Of a DNA stretch of 64,000 bases, positions 34,101 through 44,960 are shown piece by piece. Position 1 is the first letter of the stretch. Each line of letters begins with the position of its first letter. Origin of the DNA: Triops longicaudatus (taxonomy: Eukaryota; Arthropoda; Branchiopoda; Notostraca; Triopsidae); NCBI GenBank assembly GCA_022885665.1, contig JAGQDJ010000124.1, forward strand, positions 124,001 to 188,000, given 5' to 3'. The position numbers and the translations under genes are program-made. The notes under the pieces are model-generated. The model made no database searches and was not told the DNA's origin. It worked only from the letters and a program-made list of their open reading frames with translations.

Positions 34101-35044
34101 TCTCTTCTTTTGATTCTTCCGTGGATTCTAGATGCGGGAGAGGAGGGTGGCGGTGTTGCACATCTTCGTCCAATAGATTGAGCAAGTCACCCCGTAATTG
34201 GCACAGGTGAGAGACAAGTTTGGTCGCACTGGTGTAAAGCAAACTGGGTGCTTCTGTCGCTTCTCGGTGGACATCCATGATGATAAGAGGCTTGTCCATC
34301 AAACGGACGAGATTGTTGGACAGCATGCTTCTCCGCGCCCGTGCTTCTTCCGGCAAAACTTGCTTTTTCAACGAGACTTCATTTACCAGCGGTCGATAAA
34401 ATTCCATTAGAGCTTCGTAGATATCGGCAATAACTTGAACTTTGGGGTCGCCGTCCAGGAGTTTGCGTTGGGAACCTTCGAGGTTCGAGGCATTCGGGAC
34501 GTGCAACATCCGTATGTGCGTTTCCAAGGCTCTCAGGACCCAGTTTAAGGTGTTAAGGCGTTTATTGGGCAACCGAAGGAGGACGGCTTGAATAGGAAGT
34601 AAAAGAATTCTGAATTTGTTACTAGACCCGAACGTTTCTACTTGTTCAAGGAAGCCCAGGAGCGCTTCTTTGGGATTAGCCATTTGGGCGACTTGGAGGA
34701 GGGCAAATTCGCAACATTCTTCTAACTCCCGGGACCATTTCACGTCACTGGAATTTAAGTGATCGCCTACTATGCTAGTAATTTCCAAACAGTGTTCTCG
34801 GATGACAGGCGCGTAGGCTGCGTTCAGGACTAACGTTTTGGCTTTGTGGTACTGTCGCTTAGAAAGCAGCTCACCCAAGGTGTCCACATATTTGGAGTTT
34901 AGGAGGGACATTTTCGTACAAATGAAAGGACAACTGAACTGGGAACGTTTTCACTATAACTAGGCTGACAAGACGCAATTAAAGTGACTTACTGGGTACT
35001 AAGAACTGCGGCCAGGCCCTCAAATTCGCCAAAAAACGTGCCAT
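31111..35044 (-). CDS. COQ9: Ubiquinone biosynthesis protein COQ9 with the glomulin gene in its first intron
   Basis: Five exons: 35044-34993, 33001-32816, 32758-32433, 31425-31228 and 31149-31111 (stop TAG), with phases 1, 1, 0, 0, giving 266 residues. Exon 1 (MARFLANLRAWPQFLV) is a typical mitochondrial targeting peptide: Arg-bearing, no acidic residue, amphipathic. Its A|GTAAGT donor is in the phase needed by exon 2 (A+GG = Arg). The mature protein has the TetR-like fold of COQ9: RILNAALPYVPQMGWSKDAL, AVETRLKMNIQFMDQW, LVDDIWHYAGDTATDFSWYT, GVYQTTELYMLQDKS, and a C-terminus VKNMMGYNASRR matching the family ending (VTLKNLTGLNQRR in human). COQ9 binds lipid and partners COQ7 in the hydroxylation step of ubiquinone synthesis on the matrix side of the inner membrane. 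Intron 1 (33002-34992) contains all of GLMN on the same strand. Confidence 0.93.
33040..33057 (-). terminator. Intronic polyadenylation signals for glomulin
   Basis: Two AATAAA hexamers on the minus strand (33057-33052 and 33045-33040), about 145 bases after the GLMN stop and only 39 bases before COQ9 exon 2. Their use would compete with splicing of COQ9 intron 1 if both mRNAs start at the same promoter. Confidence 0.6.
33199..34911 (-). CDS. GLMN: Glomulin, intronless, nested in COQ9 intron 1
   Basis: One uninterrupted frame of 570 residues (human about 594) from ATG 34911 to TGA 33199. Family landmarks run in order over the whole length: NPKEALLGFLEQVE (human NPKELLLGLLELIE), YLIFVEGLGKSHVPCVYHSL, LVLHKGLLLIRESLNRL, PGIKGVIVNLVKENI, TDLLKHYDDIMATINLTRYI, LTSALQLSRAHYQ and FDVMESLLGRVQEI. 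It is an alpha-helical HEAT-like repeat protein. In vertebrates glomulin binds the RBX1 RING and blocks E2 access, restraining SCF/cullin-RING ligases, and it is needed in vascular smooth muscle. The start codon lies 81 bases inside the COQ9 intron, so the two genes may share a promoter. AATAAA hexamers on the minus strand at 33057-33052 and 33045-33040 would end its mRNA before COQ9 exon 2. Confidence 0.95.
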   Translation of the reverse strand: MSLLNSKYVDTLGELLSKRQYHKAKTLVLNAAYAPVIREHCLEITSIVGDHLNSSDVKWSRELEECCEFALLQVAQMANPKEALLGFLEQVETFGSSNKFRILLLPIQAVLLRLPNKRLNTLNWVLRALETHIRMLHVPNASNLEGSQRKLLDGDPKVQVIADIYEALMEFYRPLVNEVSLKKQVLPEEARARRSMLSNNLVRLMDKPLIIMDVHREATEAPSLLYTSATKLVSHLCQLRGDLLNLLDEDVQHRHPPLPHLESTEESKEESHEEASPLAKAMLFYLIFVEGLGKSHVPCVYHSLYVFHESLRWSVILLRHGNQLVLHKGLLLIRESLNRLADENIPSSCLEFSGHCTVSQELMNVMVYCNVQEFRELALHCFTSHVRKLTLVGRQKMLKMLLTMDLHPGIKGVIVNLVKENIHLCLDRQQPEFLQESFHALAVLIWPLREGVVTDLLKHYDDIMATINLTRYILIRDRDNHTGYKQLLSIWEQQFLEPLTSALQLSRAHYQLDLNLAKEGKPREMEVTLNGLAPQMPLAQQKEVLEAAITSFDVMESLLGRVQEILTAAK

Positions 35045-35867
35045 GCTAACTCGAAGGCTGGCGTCGTGTGACGTCACGTCGTTTAAGCCACAGCCTTCCT
35101 GGTGTTCCCAAACAAAACGTCAAACAATGGGCAGACAGAACGGACTAAAACCCAGATTAATATATTAAGTTGTCGGTTTTCAACAAGAACAGATGCAACT
35201 TAGTGTCGAGAGAATAATCTCTGAAACGGGGGGAAATGCTCTCAGTGTATAAGCTGGATTCCAGCAACTTCAGTTAGTCTGTACGCTGCTGCCCCCTGCA
35301 AAGTGTCTGACATACCATTCGCAATCGCACGCGCAATTTACACTTTGGATTCGTTAATCTCGCGAAAAGCGAGGCTAAATCTTCCTTGAGCTATTCGAAT
35401 TGAAGCCCTTTGAATCCAGTTACCGTGGCATGAGACCATAGGTTGGATATTCGAGCTTGTTAATCTCAAAAACGCGTACAAATAAGAGGGAAAAATAAAA
35501 GAAACGCATTATTATGCTATAACGTTCTCTCTTATTTTGAACTTTCTTTCTAAATGAGATATATTTTACTTTAAAAACCAACTGTACTAGTTTTGACAAT
35601 CGCGAATTTATATTGTCGTGTAATAGGCAGCAAATACCAATTTGCGGAGAAAAAGTTGCCAAATGCGGGTAAACTTGGTAGGTAAGCTGGCGTGTGTACA
35701 TGGGCCTGCAGGGGGACTAGAAAAGTGGGCTAGACTATGTGTGTGTAACATTTTGAAAGGATAATGAACGGTCGAGCTGGATAATCAGATATTCAATCGA
35801 ATTCTTAAAAAATCAAACATGGGCTAACCTAGGCTGCAGTCCACTAACCGAATAAATATGTTAGTAT
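35045..35867. other. 5' flank of COQ9/GLMN and spacer
   Basis: The first few hundred bases upstream of ATG 35044 should hold the COQ9 promoter, and perhaps that of GLMN. A TGACGTCA-like palindrome occurs at about 35068 (GTGACGTCACGTCG, a CREB/ATF-type site). No exon is recognised in the rest. Confidence 0.45.
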
Positions 35868-36010
35868 TAGGGGTGATAACAGCTCGGCTTGGCTTGCCAA
35901 TCTTCCAAGCCGAGCCGAGTCGAAGCCGGTCTCTAAGCAGAAACCGGTCCCTGTCAAGCGGAGCCGCTATTGGCTCGGCTCGGCTTGAGCCAAGCCGCTT
36001 ACCAGCCCTG
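35868..36010. mobile_element. Short palindromic GC-rich hAT-like MITE (143 bp)
   Basis: The left end TAGGGGTGATAACAGCTCGG and, on the minus strand, the right end CAGGGCTGGTAAGCGGCTTG are imperfect inverted repeats. The interior is built of GGCTCGGCTTGGC-type words in both orientations, so the whole element can fold back. Flanking 8-mers GTTAGTAT and AGTAGTAT agree at 6 of 8 positions, as an aged 8-bp target duplication would. The end motif and duplication length suggest hAT. It stands out by its high GC content in AT-rich surroundings. Confidence 0.65.
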
Positions 36011-38100
36011 AGTAGTATAACCTTTTCTTGGAAATCACTATCTCAATGGTAAGAAAAGTAAAAAACCCATCAGAAAAAGTTCGACTAATGACGGTTATTC
36101 CGCTAGTGGGATCACAGTCCTAATGTGACTATCTCCACAGGAAACCTTCAGGATAGAGAACACAGGTCGATCGTTGCAAGGTTTTTAGAACAGTACAAAT
36201 ACATTACACACAACAACACATAAATTTTTGCGAACAACACAAATGTATTTCAAACCGATAGCTTCTCGTTTCGTAGTGTTATAATTTACTGAGTGAACTC
36301 AACGGCAATTTGTACTTAATTGCAATTTTCTATGTAATTTAGTGTAACTGTAATTACGTTCAGAACAATACGAAAAAAAAAAATTCAATTTGCAAGGGTT
36401 CTGCGAGTAAGTTATAGAAAAGGACTGTGCGGAATATTTGACACACAGTTTCTCTCTTTTCCTATTGAAAATATACCTGTCAAGGACCGAGAGTTTTTCC
36501 ACATTTTGCAGTATGATTTTTGTATCTACGGGATGTAACGTAATACAAAACTAGTGCGTTTTGATATTTATCGAGCACTTTTTTCCCACTAACATCTGGT
36601 ATTATCTTGAAATCTAGTTAACAAATTGTCATACAATATGTTAAAACTGTTCTCTTTCCTTAACAAGCTTATGATTAAGGGAAAAGAAGGTGGTAACGTT
36701 TGTGTTTGGAGGCGAAAGGAAATCAAATTTATTCAGACTCACAGTTTTAAATGGGAGAGAAAACTTCTCAATTCACCACTTGTCACAACAAAACGGAATT
36801 ATAACCCACGACACTCAGATCGTTGACCGACTGGGAATCGTAACAAGGCTGAGTACTGTCCACTACTGCCTGTGAACTGATTTTAGGCCTTCTTAAATAG
36901 CACAGTTTCGTCCATTAGTTGAATATATATAAGCATAGGGTAAGGGTTGGGGCAACGGTAATAATTGTCAACCCTTCTTTAATAAGGTGGTGTGAAAGAT
37001 ACTACCCAAGGTTGCACTGATAAAAAACCTTCTGGCCTGGACAAGCTAACCCTAATGGAAATCTTACTCTTTTCGAGCTAAAAACCAAGTTTGCTAATTT
37101 TACTAAAAAGATCGTAAAAACCTAAAAATAACCCCTAATTTTTTCACGCTAATAAATCTGAAAACCTAACAAGTGTAATAGTTATAATCGATGATGGTGA
37201 CAGATCACGTTTGCTAAATAAAGCGTTGCAACTATGCCTTAAAAGCTAAGTACGAAATAGGCGATTTGGAGGCAGTTGCTGTAGCACTGTTCCACTTCAC
37301 TCTGCTTGATTTCTGACTGGATCTATCTGCAGGCTGACCTTAAAATGAGACCTGGCAATTCACAATAGCAGTTATTGTATTTGTACATGTATGGGTGCAT
37401 AATATGCTTGCGGTTATACGTGCATATATTTTGTTCAATTTGCTGTACTATCGTCCAATAGATTTTTTTGTGGGGAATTAAGGAACGGGAACGGCAAATT
37501 AACCACGGACTCTAAAGATAATTCTAATGCTAGTTGTAAGTGTAATGGTTCAGAAAGCCTCTTGTCAGATAAGCTAAAAGGAAACAAAAATTAAGCGAAG
37601 TGTCCTTCTCAGTCAAGCGGAATGCGCTAATACAATTCCGATTATGTGTCCTGTCCCTCCAAGTGTCACAAAACTCAACAACCTTTCCCAAACCTGTTTC
37701 TTTTTTTTTCAGACTTATTCTGCGTGACACTAAACGAACTTCCCTTATTCTAACGAACTAGAGGAAGTTTTCGGTCTGCTTAATTAAAGGCTATAAGCAA
37801 ATAATGAAGGGTTTGCATAAACAGGAACCCCGAACGCAGAAACACGCGGTTTCGTTAGTAAACTTAACCCCTCTTACTCTTTTACAAGCTTTACGAGAAA
37901 AAAAAGTGAATAATAAAAAGCGAGACTCGAGGGGGGAGACAGACTTAATTGTAATTCCTCCTCCCACCAAGTGCAGCACATCAAGCAAATTCTATTAACT
38001 TTACATGTATGTCCTCGATTTAGTGGGTTCATTTTGGCTCGTCTTCCTTTTTTATCCCATCCCCTATTTCTGTCTCCATCCATCTTATTTTCCCTTGTAG
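36011..38100. other. Non-coding AT-rich DNA, no gene seen
   Basis: Long A and T runs and no frame above about 70 codons. I found no splice-linked exons, RNA gene or transposon ends. Confidence 0.5.
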
Positions 38101-38101
38101 C

Positions 38102-38383
38102 TCAAAAAGATGTCCCTTTATGAGGTAAAGTACCTCTTTGACCCCTCTTGGCCTTCCCTTTTCTCCCTACTTCATCTTTAACCCTCCCTCTTTTGAACGC
38201 TTCTGCATAGGCCTCGTACACCATAGTACTGGCAAACTCGACCGTATGGCACCGTGTCAAGTATGCGTCCACGTCGAAACTTCTCGCTGCCCCTGACACC
38301 CTCGCGTTTGTGCCCTTTCCCGGGGGGCGCTTTGGTGCCGGCAAGTTTTCAAGGGGGTAGAGAGAGAGACATGAATATTTCAT
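38102..38383 (-). other. Unassigned open frame of 93 codons
   Basis: The middle of this minus-strand frame (RSFDVDAYLTRCHTVEFAST followed by MVYEAYAEAFKRGRVK) has a balanced amino-acid mix unlike the low-complexity ends. I cannot match it to a family and see no convincing splice sites. It may be a conserved non-coding block or a small exon of a gene extending outside the window. Confidence 0.2.
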
Positions 38384-38399
38384 GCAATTTTATGCAGCA

Positions 38400-41300
38400 C
38401 ATTAACCTGGTTGTCATTTTCGCGTAGGGTGGTGTGTATGTGTGTCGCGTGTCCTTTAAAAAGAGAGAGTCAAGTAATAAATGTTACTATAGGGCGTAAA
38501 GATGGTCCATCCTCACACTTCAGTATTGCGTTGTAATGTGCACGAGTTAGAAAAAAAAACTTAAATAATGCCGTCTACCGCACATGATTAGTATGTCAGT
38601 GTGAAACATTGAATCTTACAGCATAAAAGCTGAAAAAGGGGAGAGCAACCGGGATGAATACCGCCTGCTGGGTTCACTGCCGTGATTATATTTGTATGGG
38701 CCCGGAATTGCACCGCAGGAAGCCTTGCCAAGGAGAATTAGTCCCAACTGATGTCGAGCAGCTCTGTACGCGACAGGAGCAATTACCTGTCCACCCGAAC
38801 TTGACAGCATTTTGTGTTGTTGTAACCATCCCTCTGTTCCTTTCCTCCCTTTTTTAGATCGTCTTCCGCACACGGATGTAGACTACGTTCCTACCTAACA
38901 ATATCTAATCAAACTTTTTAAGTATGACGCTTTCGAACAAATCTTATACGTAGTTTCTTACTAACGTGGTTATTTTATGTATCAGATCTAACACTTCCTC
39001 TACCAAGGAAATATGTTTAAAAAATAATAAAAAAACGATATAGGTACAGGTAAACAACCACCCAAGTGAGAAGATAAAAGATGGTCGTCAATGGTCGATA
39101 GGCTTTTTCCTGATCCGCAAATTAATGACGTCCATAATTTCCATCTTTTGTCCCTTTTTTGCTGCACCCCTGCAACTTTTTCAAGAGCAGGCTATATAAT
39201 GCGATACATGTTTAACGATTTTCTACTCCTTTTCATGGAATGAAAATCTCATGGCCTGAAAATCGAGTTAAACAAGAAAAAAGCAAAAAGGGGAAAAAAA
39301 GGGAAAACTACTCACCTAAGATGGTTTCGTCGTGTGGTTCGCAATCCTTGCACGGCTAAAAGACGGTCACCATATCGGCTCAAAAGTTATTGGGTCATTT
39401 TCTTGTTTGGTGTGTATGTTGGTCCCAAGTTTTAGATCCAGCGAGGAGCTTTTCTCCAAAGCGAGGGAGGAGGACAAGGCGATATTAAATGGATGAGGAG
39501 GATTTTTTCGGTCCAACTTTTCTCCTGAAGGGGAGAAAAGAAAAAGGAAAAATTGAGCTTTGTTGCAAAGGATATGGGTTTTCTGCCTGGGCAGATACTA
39601 TACATATATTGAAGTCCGTCTACGGCAGTAGCCATCACTTCAGGCTTGGTGGACACGAGGGACATTTCTTGATGGTCTTTTTGGCATCCTTGGCCAGATT
39701 ACATTCCCCATTCGGCCATCTTCCATATAGAGACTGTACTGCTCCCTTTCCTTTCACGCAGGCAGTGATGCTTGGTATATCTAGAAGAACCCATTCGTCC
39801 AGATTACTTTTTGCTCTTTCATGTTGCAGCAGGAAAACCAGGAGGAACACAGAAGAGTCGCACAGAAAGAGTCTTTGCGTTGCTCCTCCGCCCTTTTATA
39901 TGACCGGCCATGGAGTACATCCGAATTGGACCTTATGGGACAGCGACAGCAGCTTAGACACAAGACACGATGGCTCTTATGCAAGACTGTTATATACCTG
40001 CCACGCTAACGCCCCTCTAACCTCCCTCTACCTAAACCGAACTATACTGGACAGACGGACGTCTTCGGGAAAAACTGATTCCTGAAAACGAACTTCGTGT
40101 CAAATATATGTTCCAGCTTTGTTTGCCTTATACCTTCGAACCCTTTGAAAAAATGGACGCAGCCAAAAGCTCTTTCCCCGAGTTGCCTTTACGCATGGTC
40201 GATTGATTCCACATTTCTCAGTTTATACTAAAACTTAAACATCCTTATGCATGAACAAATAATTGTGTATTGCACAGATTCTACGGCTGCATCATAAGCA
40301 AAGCCAGTGAAGTCAATTATACAACCTGCAAGCTTTCACGTAATAAATAATCCTTAAAATTCACTGTTCTTTTCATACACGAGTCGGCTATGTATATTTT
40401 TTTTAGTAAGGAGTCCAAAACTAATAATTTCTTAACCTTATTTTTTTTCCCTTTTTTTGTTGATCAACAGTGTGAACTGTTTCCCTGGCGTTAAGGCTTA
40501 CAAAATGATAGCAATCTCGGCTTAAACAACAGATTTTTTTCGAACTTTAAAAAACTGCCATTATTTTAGTTTACCAATGTTGAGCCATAACAACATTCAT
40601 TATTTTGTAATGAAATTGAAAGGCAGTTAGAAAAAGCCTTCCACACTGGTTTCATCGATAGCTTTGTAATCTAACTGACATGGTCTTAAAGGCGATTCTG
40701 AAAGTTCACAGAGAAATATTACTTTACCTCCCCATCTTTCAAACATATGAGGTAACAAAATCCTTTTTATCCTGACTTTTGTGTCAGAGTAGTCTACTTT
40801 AATGCAGAATGCAACAGAAACAGGAACTTTCTAACCATCCTGCCTATAATGTAATCATTGAGAGAACACGAAATCAACGAAGAGTAAAACCGAAAAGCAA
40901 ACCAACAAGATAAATTCTACCAAGCTGCTTAATTATGCAAGAAAGCATCCGTGTCTTGATAGTCAAAAACTGTCCTTTGGTAGATTTCCTCCTAGGGATT
41001 TACTTCGTGCACGCAAAGGTAAACATAATTACTACGCTCATTATTTCACAAATATAAACGCAAAATATACAGCGACACGGGCACTAATTTTCCTACTATC
41101 ACATGTACATTCGAGCTATTCCATATGAAAAACACCGCAATAGTTGGTAATTAACTCAAGTTATTCGATGCACATTTTCATTTCATGTTTCTGCATAAAG
41201 CTTAGGGGTCTGTTACGCAATGGGCGAGTTTACGAATAGAAAATGTACTTTGTTTTATTTCTTGGAATTTACTGTAGGTGACCTCATAAAAGAAGCCTCT

Positions 41301-41500
41301 GTTCACAGCACGGATTGCTTATTTTGGGAGATAATTGCGGCCTTCTTTTATTTTTCTAAGTTAACGTCTTGTTACGTTAGTCAACAGGCTGTTCGTGCGG
41401 GTTCCAAGTCTGGTTCATCAATCTTTCAGTGTCTTACATGACACACATATCCAGGTAATTCATCCCTTAGGAGGGTAAGAGAACTCCACAAGGCCAGGGG
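38400..41500. other. Non-coding stretch, no supported gene
   Basis: It holds a 198-codon plus frame at 39489-40085 with unusual composition (many Cys, His and Ser) that I do not accept as a gene. The remainder is AT-rich with no recognisable features. Confidence 0.45.
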
Positions 41501-41513
41501 TAGGCACAGGAAT

Positions 41514-41525
41514 GGGGGGGGGGGG
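41514..41525. repeat. Run of 12 G
   Basis: An uninterrupted G homopolymer inside a purine-rich stretch (about 41460-41550). It is likely a replication-slippage hotspot and a place where assembly length could be wrong. Confidence 0.9.
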
Positions 41526-41589
41526 AAAGAGGATGGGGGACGCAAGTTAAAGGACCATAGGAAAATAAGAATGATATAAAACTGATAAG

Positions 41590-42700
41590 GTTACTCTTCG
41601 CATGCGCTCTCCATTTTTGTTCCATCTCCTCCCCATCTTCCCTCTACAACACAACATTCACAAAAAGCCAAAACTCGGCAAAGGGTCAGCACGGAAACTG
41701 ACCAATGCTCTGCCAAGTTATCCATTTCCATCGCTCGCCATCGTTGCTCCCCAGCAGCCTTTTCCTTTACTATTGATCGGCACATGACCAGCTCTGACGT
41801 TTCGAAGAGACGGCCCTTTGTTCCCCAGACACATAACTCTGCTTGGCTGCTATTAAGGCAAACCCAAAAAGTTACACACACATGTATATCTCTTTCTCTA
41901 CCTTCGAGGGCAGAAAAGAGAAAGGAATCTGTAAAAGCGTCACAGACTCCACCACACGTTAATATAAATTCTTCTAGCCATACACTGAATCATTGACCTC
42001 AAGGATCAATGTTGTTGTGTCGCTCTAGCTTGGTGGCATATCCTACCTAATTGCTCAGCTTTGGGTCAGAGGGAGGGTTACGACAGGCGAAAGGGCTGAT
42101 TTTTAGTTTATCAAGCCACGATCTCTCATGAGTTTGGTATACCAATGAAGGGATTCGCAAAAAGGCGAGGAAATAGGGAAGTTTTATGGGAATGTCCTTA
42201 GGATAAGAATATTCATCTATCAAAAGGGCTAGTAGGGAGCCGCTCGATGGGAGCAGTAGGCAAATATATCCGGTGCGGAAGTTGAACGCTGGGCGCTTAT
42301 GGGTGTTGGGACTTTTGTTGTCTAATCACGGACGAAAACTATAATTTCAGTATACCCGGTTCTTATTCTTAGCCCATATATCCGTCGAAATGTGTCTGTA
42401 TGCCCCCAATGCGAAAGACTAATGGTTCGTAAACGACCCCCGGGACGTTAATCCGTCAACAAGGCCAAAAGGGCATGCATCAATGTTAAGAAGATGTCCG
42501 TTATCTATAGCCAGATTCCGGTTACCGGAATCTCTGCCATATCCCTCTGTGCTGAGCCGACGGGATGCAATGCAACACAACGCCAACGACCCCCTCCCTC
42601 TCCTCGCCTTTTCTCGGCACACGCCATGCTTCCATTGGGTAAAGGTTAATACGTTGTCAATATGGATATGACCGAATCGACGAAGAAATGATACTTAACC
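41590..42700. other. GC-richer non-coding island
   Basis: Pyrimidine-rich and GC-richer than its flanks, with no acceptable coding frame. It contains the 21-bp palindrome at 42513-42533. The change in composition against the AT-rich surroundings is compatible with a cis-regulatory block. Confidence 0.35.
42513..42533. repeat. 21-bp near-perfect palindrome
   Basis: AGATTCCGGT, a single central T, then ACCGGAATCT: ten-base arms exactly complementary around one base. Symmetric sites of this kind bind dimeric factors (the core CCGGTTACCGG resembles paired CCGG-type sites), but no specific factor can be named. Confidence 0.8.
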
Positions 42701-44960
42701 GGAAGTGTTAGGTCCGTTGAGCAGAAGCTAAGTGTCAAACGTGGATGAATTTAGCACCCGATATCCGTCATAAGACGCTGGATCCCTTTTTAGGACATTT
42801 GCATACACAACCCTGGGTAAAGGCACTCCATACCGTCATCCCAAAACCGGAACTTGAATAGGCAGAGGATCGGGTTCTACCCGTCTTCACCAAGTTTCCT
42901 GAGAGGATGCCTCATTTAGCGAAAACACGGTCGATAGTTACTCATATAAAACAAGACAGAACAAACATAATCTTGGAATACTTGAAATGATCTTTGTGTC
43001 GATAGTCGGCTGATTTTCGGGAAAGCTTGCTCAAGTGCGAGCTACGGGAGGATTTTTTTATGGGAATCGACAGTGTATCGATTGTGAATTGTATTAACTT
43101 CGAAAGAAAACTACGAATTTGAAGGCAATTTGAAGTATAACTGGATACGTTCAATCTTATTTCCTAAAAAATAAATTTAATAAAATAGATTTTGTGAGCC
43201 ACAAATTACGGAAATTCCCTAGCAATCAACGCCAAGGCACCGATTTCTCTGCTGGAACGGTGTATTTGTACGTTTATTTAATTAAAAATTAAGCTTGTTA
43301 TCACGTTACATTGTGTTTCGCTCCTAAATTGATCTTTTGAAAACTAATTGAATGAAAATTGTACCCAAATATCGATTTTTTTTTACCGTGTTGCATTTTT
43401 TTAGAATCTCTAACCTATCGACCATGTAAATCCGATTTGTTGGCGTTCCGTAATGTTTAGACCGGTTGAGGAAATCGAAGTTCAATGCACAATAAAGTCG
43501 TAACCCGTTGTTTACAGCTGACATTTTATAAAATTGCAAGAATGTCTTTTGCAAGAATTGCCTAATTAAAATGACGTTTGTCCCTAATTGTAACGCCAAT
43601 AATTGGCAATTAACTTTCAGCAAAATTTTAGGAACTTTATCCTATACAACTTCAAATAACATTCTTTTGCATTTACAACATTATAGCAGTGTTCATTGTA
43701 ACAGAGCTGAAACAAATTATTTTGTGACTCATTCATACTCCATATAATCCTAAATTGTAGTCAATAATAATTTATCTCGTTGAATATGCGAATGACGGAA
43801 ATTGAAATTGAACACATTTATGGAAATAATGGATGTTCTGCAAACTTGGTACGACACATTACTCCACTATCTAAATTTTGGTGAAATACTCTTAATTGAT
43901 TTCATTTTCCCACATGTGCCACGTAATAGCTAACAACTACATAGATTTATGCACCTCCGCGTTTAATCGTACATTCTGTATATACGCTTTTACTACGCGT
44001 GGTGAGTTCACAATATGTTCACAATATAATGCGTGTTTGCCATATTGCAAATAAGCTAGGCCCCATGTGAGATGAAACTCCTTATTCCTGAAAGCATTCT
44101 AAAATGCACGCACGTCATGCATTACCATAGAGCCTAACACGTCACAACTTCTTTCGCACTACTAGCGATGGTATCACGTAGTAAATCAAATATGGAACGT
44201 TCGCCAGTATTTAGGCTTATCTAAACAGTGGTGTGATCTGTGTGCCTGTTGCTGGGCGCTTTGCTTCCCTCCTTGCTCCCCGCTTTAAAAAGGGTGTGAA
44301 ATTCGTCGTCCGACACTAGCCCACTTGGCAAGATGAAGGATCACTTTGGGTCGCTTGGTGGCACGCGTTAAGGGCGCAGATATATAAGTAGCCTAGTGTC
44401 AAGCTTTAGCTAAAGCATAAAGGGGCGTCTTGCTGCAAAAGGGACAATTTAACCAACAAAAGCACGTGCTCCACTATTAATAGGACGTGTGGCCTTCTGT
44501 CCTCAAGCTCTGGTCGCGTGACCAATTCGAAGGGGATAAGTTCGTTTATTCTTACCAGACCTTCAAACTTAATAGCTTGTATGTTATGCATGTTCGCGCT
44601 GCGTCATTTTGAAAGATTTGTGCACTATAGATTTCTCCAGCCCTACCAACAGAGATTATGGACTAAAGGATTATTAAGAATGAGACGGAGCGGTGCAATA
44701 TGCAGTCGGTCTTATAAGATGATACCCAAGACGAATTGGATATTGATGTGGAGAGGGTTGCCTTCCTCACTCGTTTGATAGTCTGGACGTATACTGTGGA
44801 ATGCAATATCGCAGAGAGCAAGATAAACAGTATACAGTTAGGTGTACGTTGTGTTGTGAGTGTCCGGCAAGGAAAGCCATCAACCAAGTAAACACCTTAC
44901 CAGCTCCTCTTCTCCGTTTTTCGGCCTATTTGTTCAAGAAGAGTACTCGAGAAGTTGGCC
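42701..44960. other. Non-coding AT-rich DNA, nothing recognised
   Basis: No frame longer than about 100 codons, and no repeat ends or RNA genes recognised on either strand. Confidence 0.45.

Noticed and set aside
33509..34410. Other-frame ORFs within glomulin
   Set aside because: Shadows of the long real frame, which matches glomulin across its full length.
39489..40085. 198-codon plus frame
   Set aside because: Odd composition (clusters of Cys, His, Arg, Ser), no family resemblance, no splice partners or regulatory context. Overlapping frames on both strands are similarly open, as expected of stop-poor DNA.
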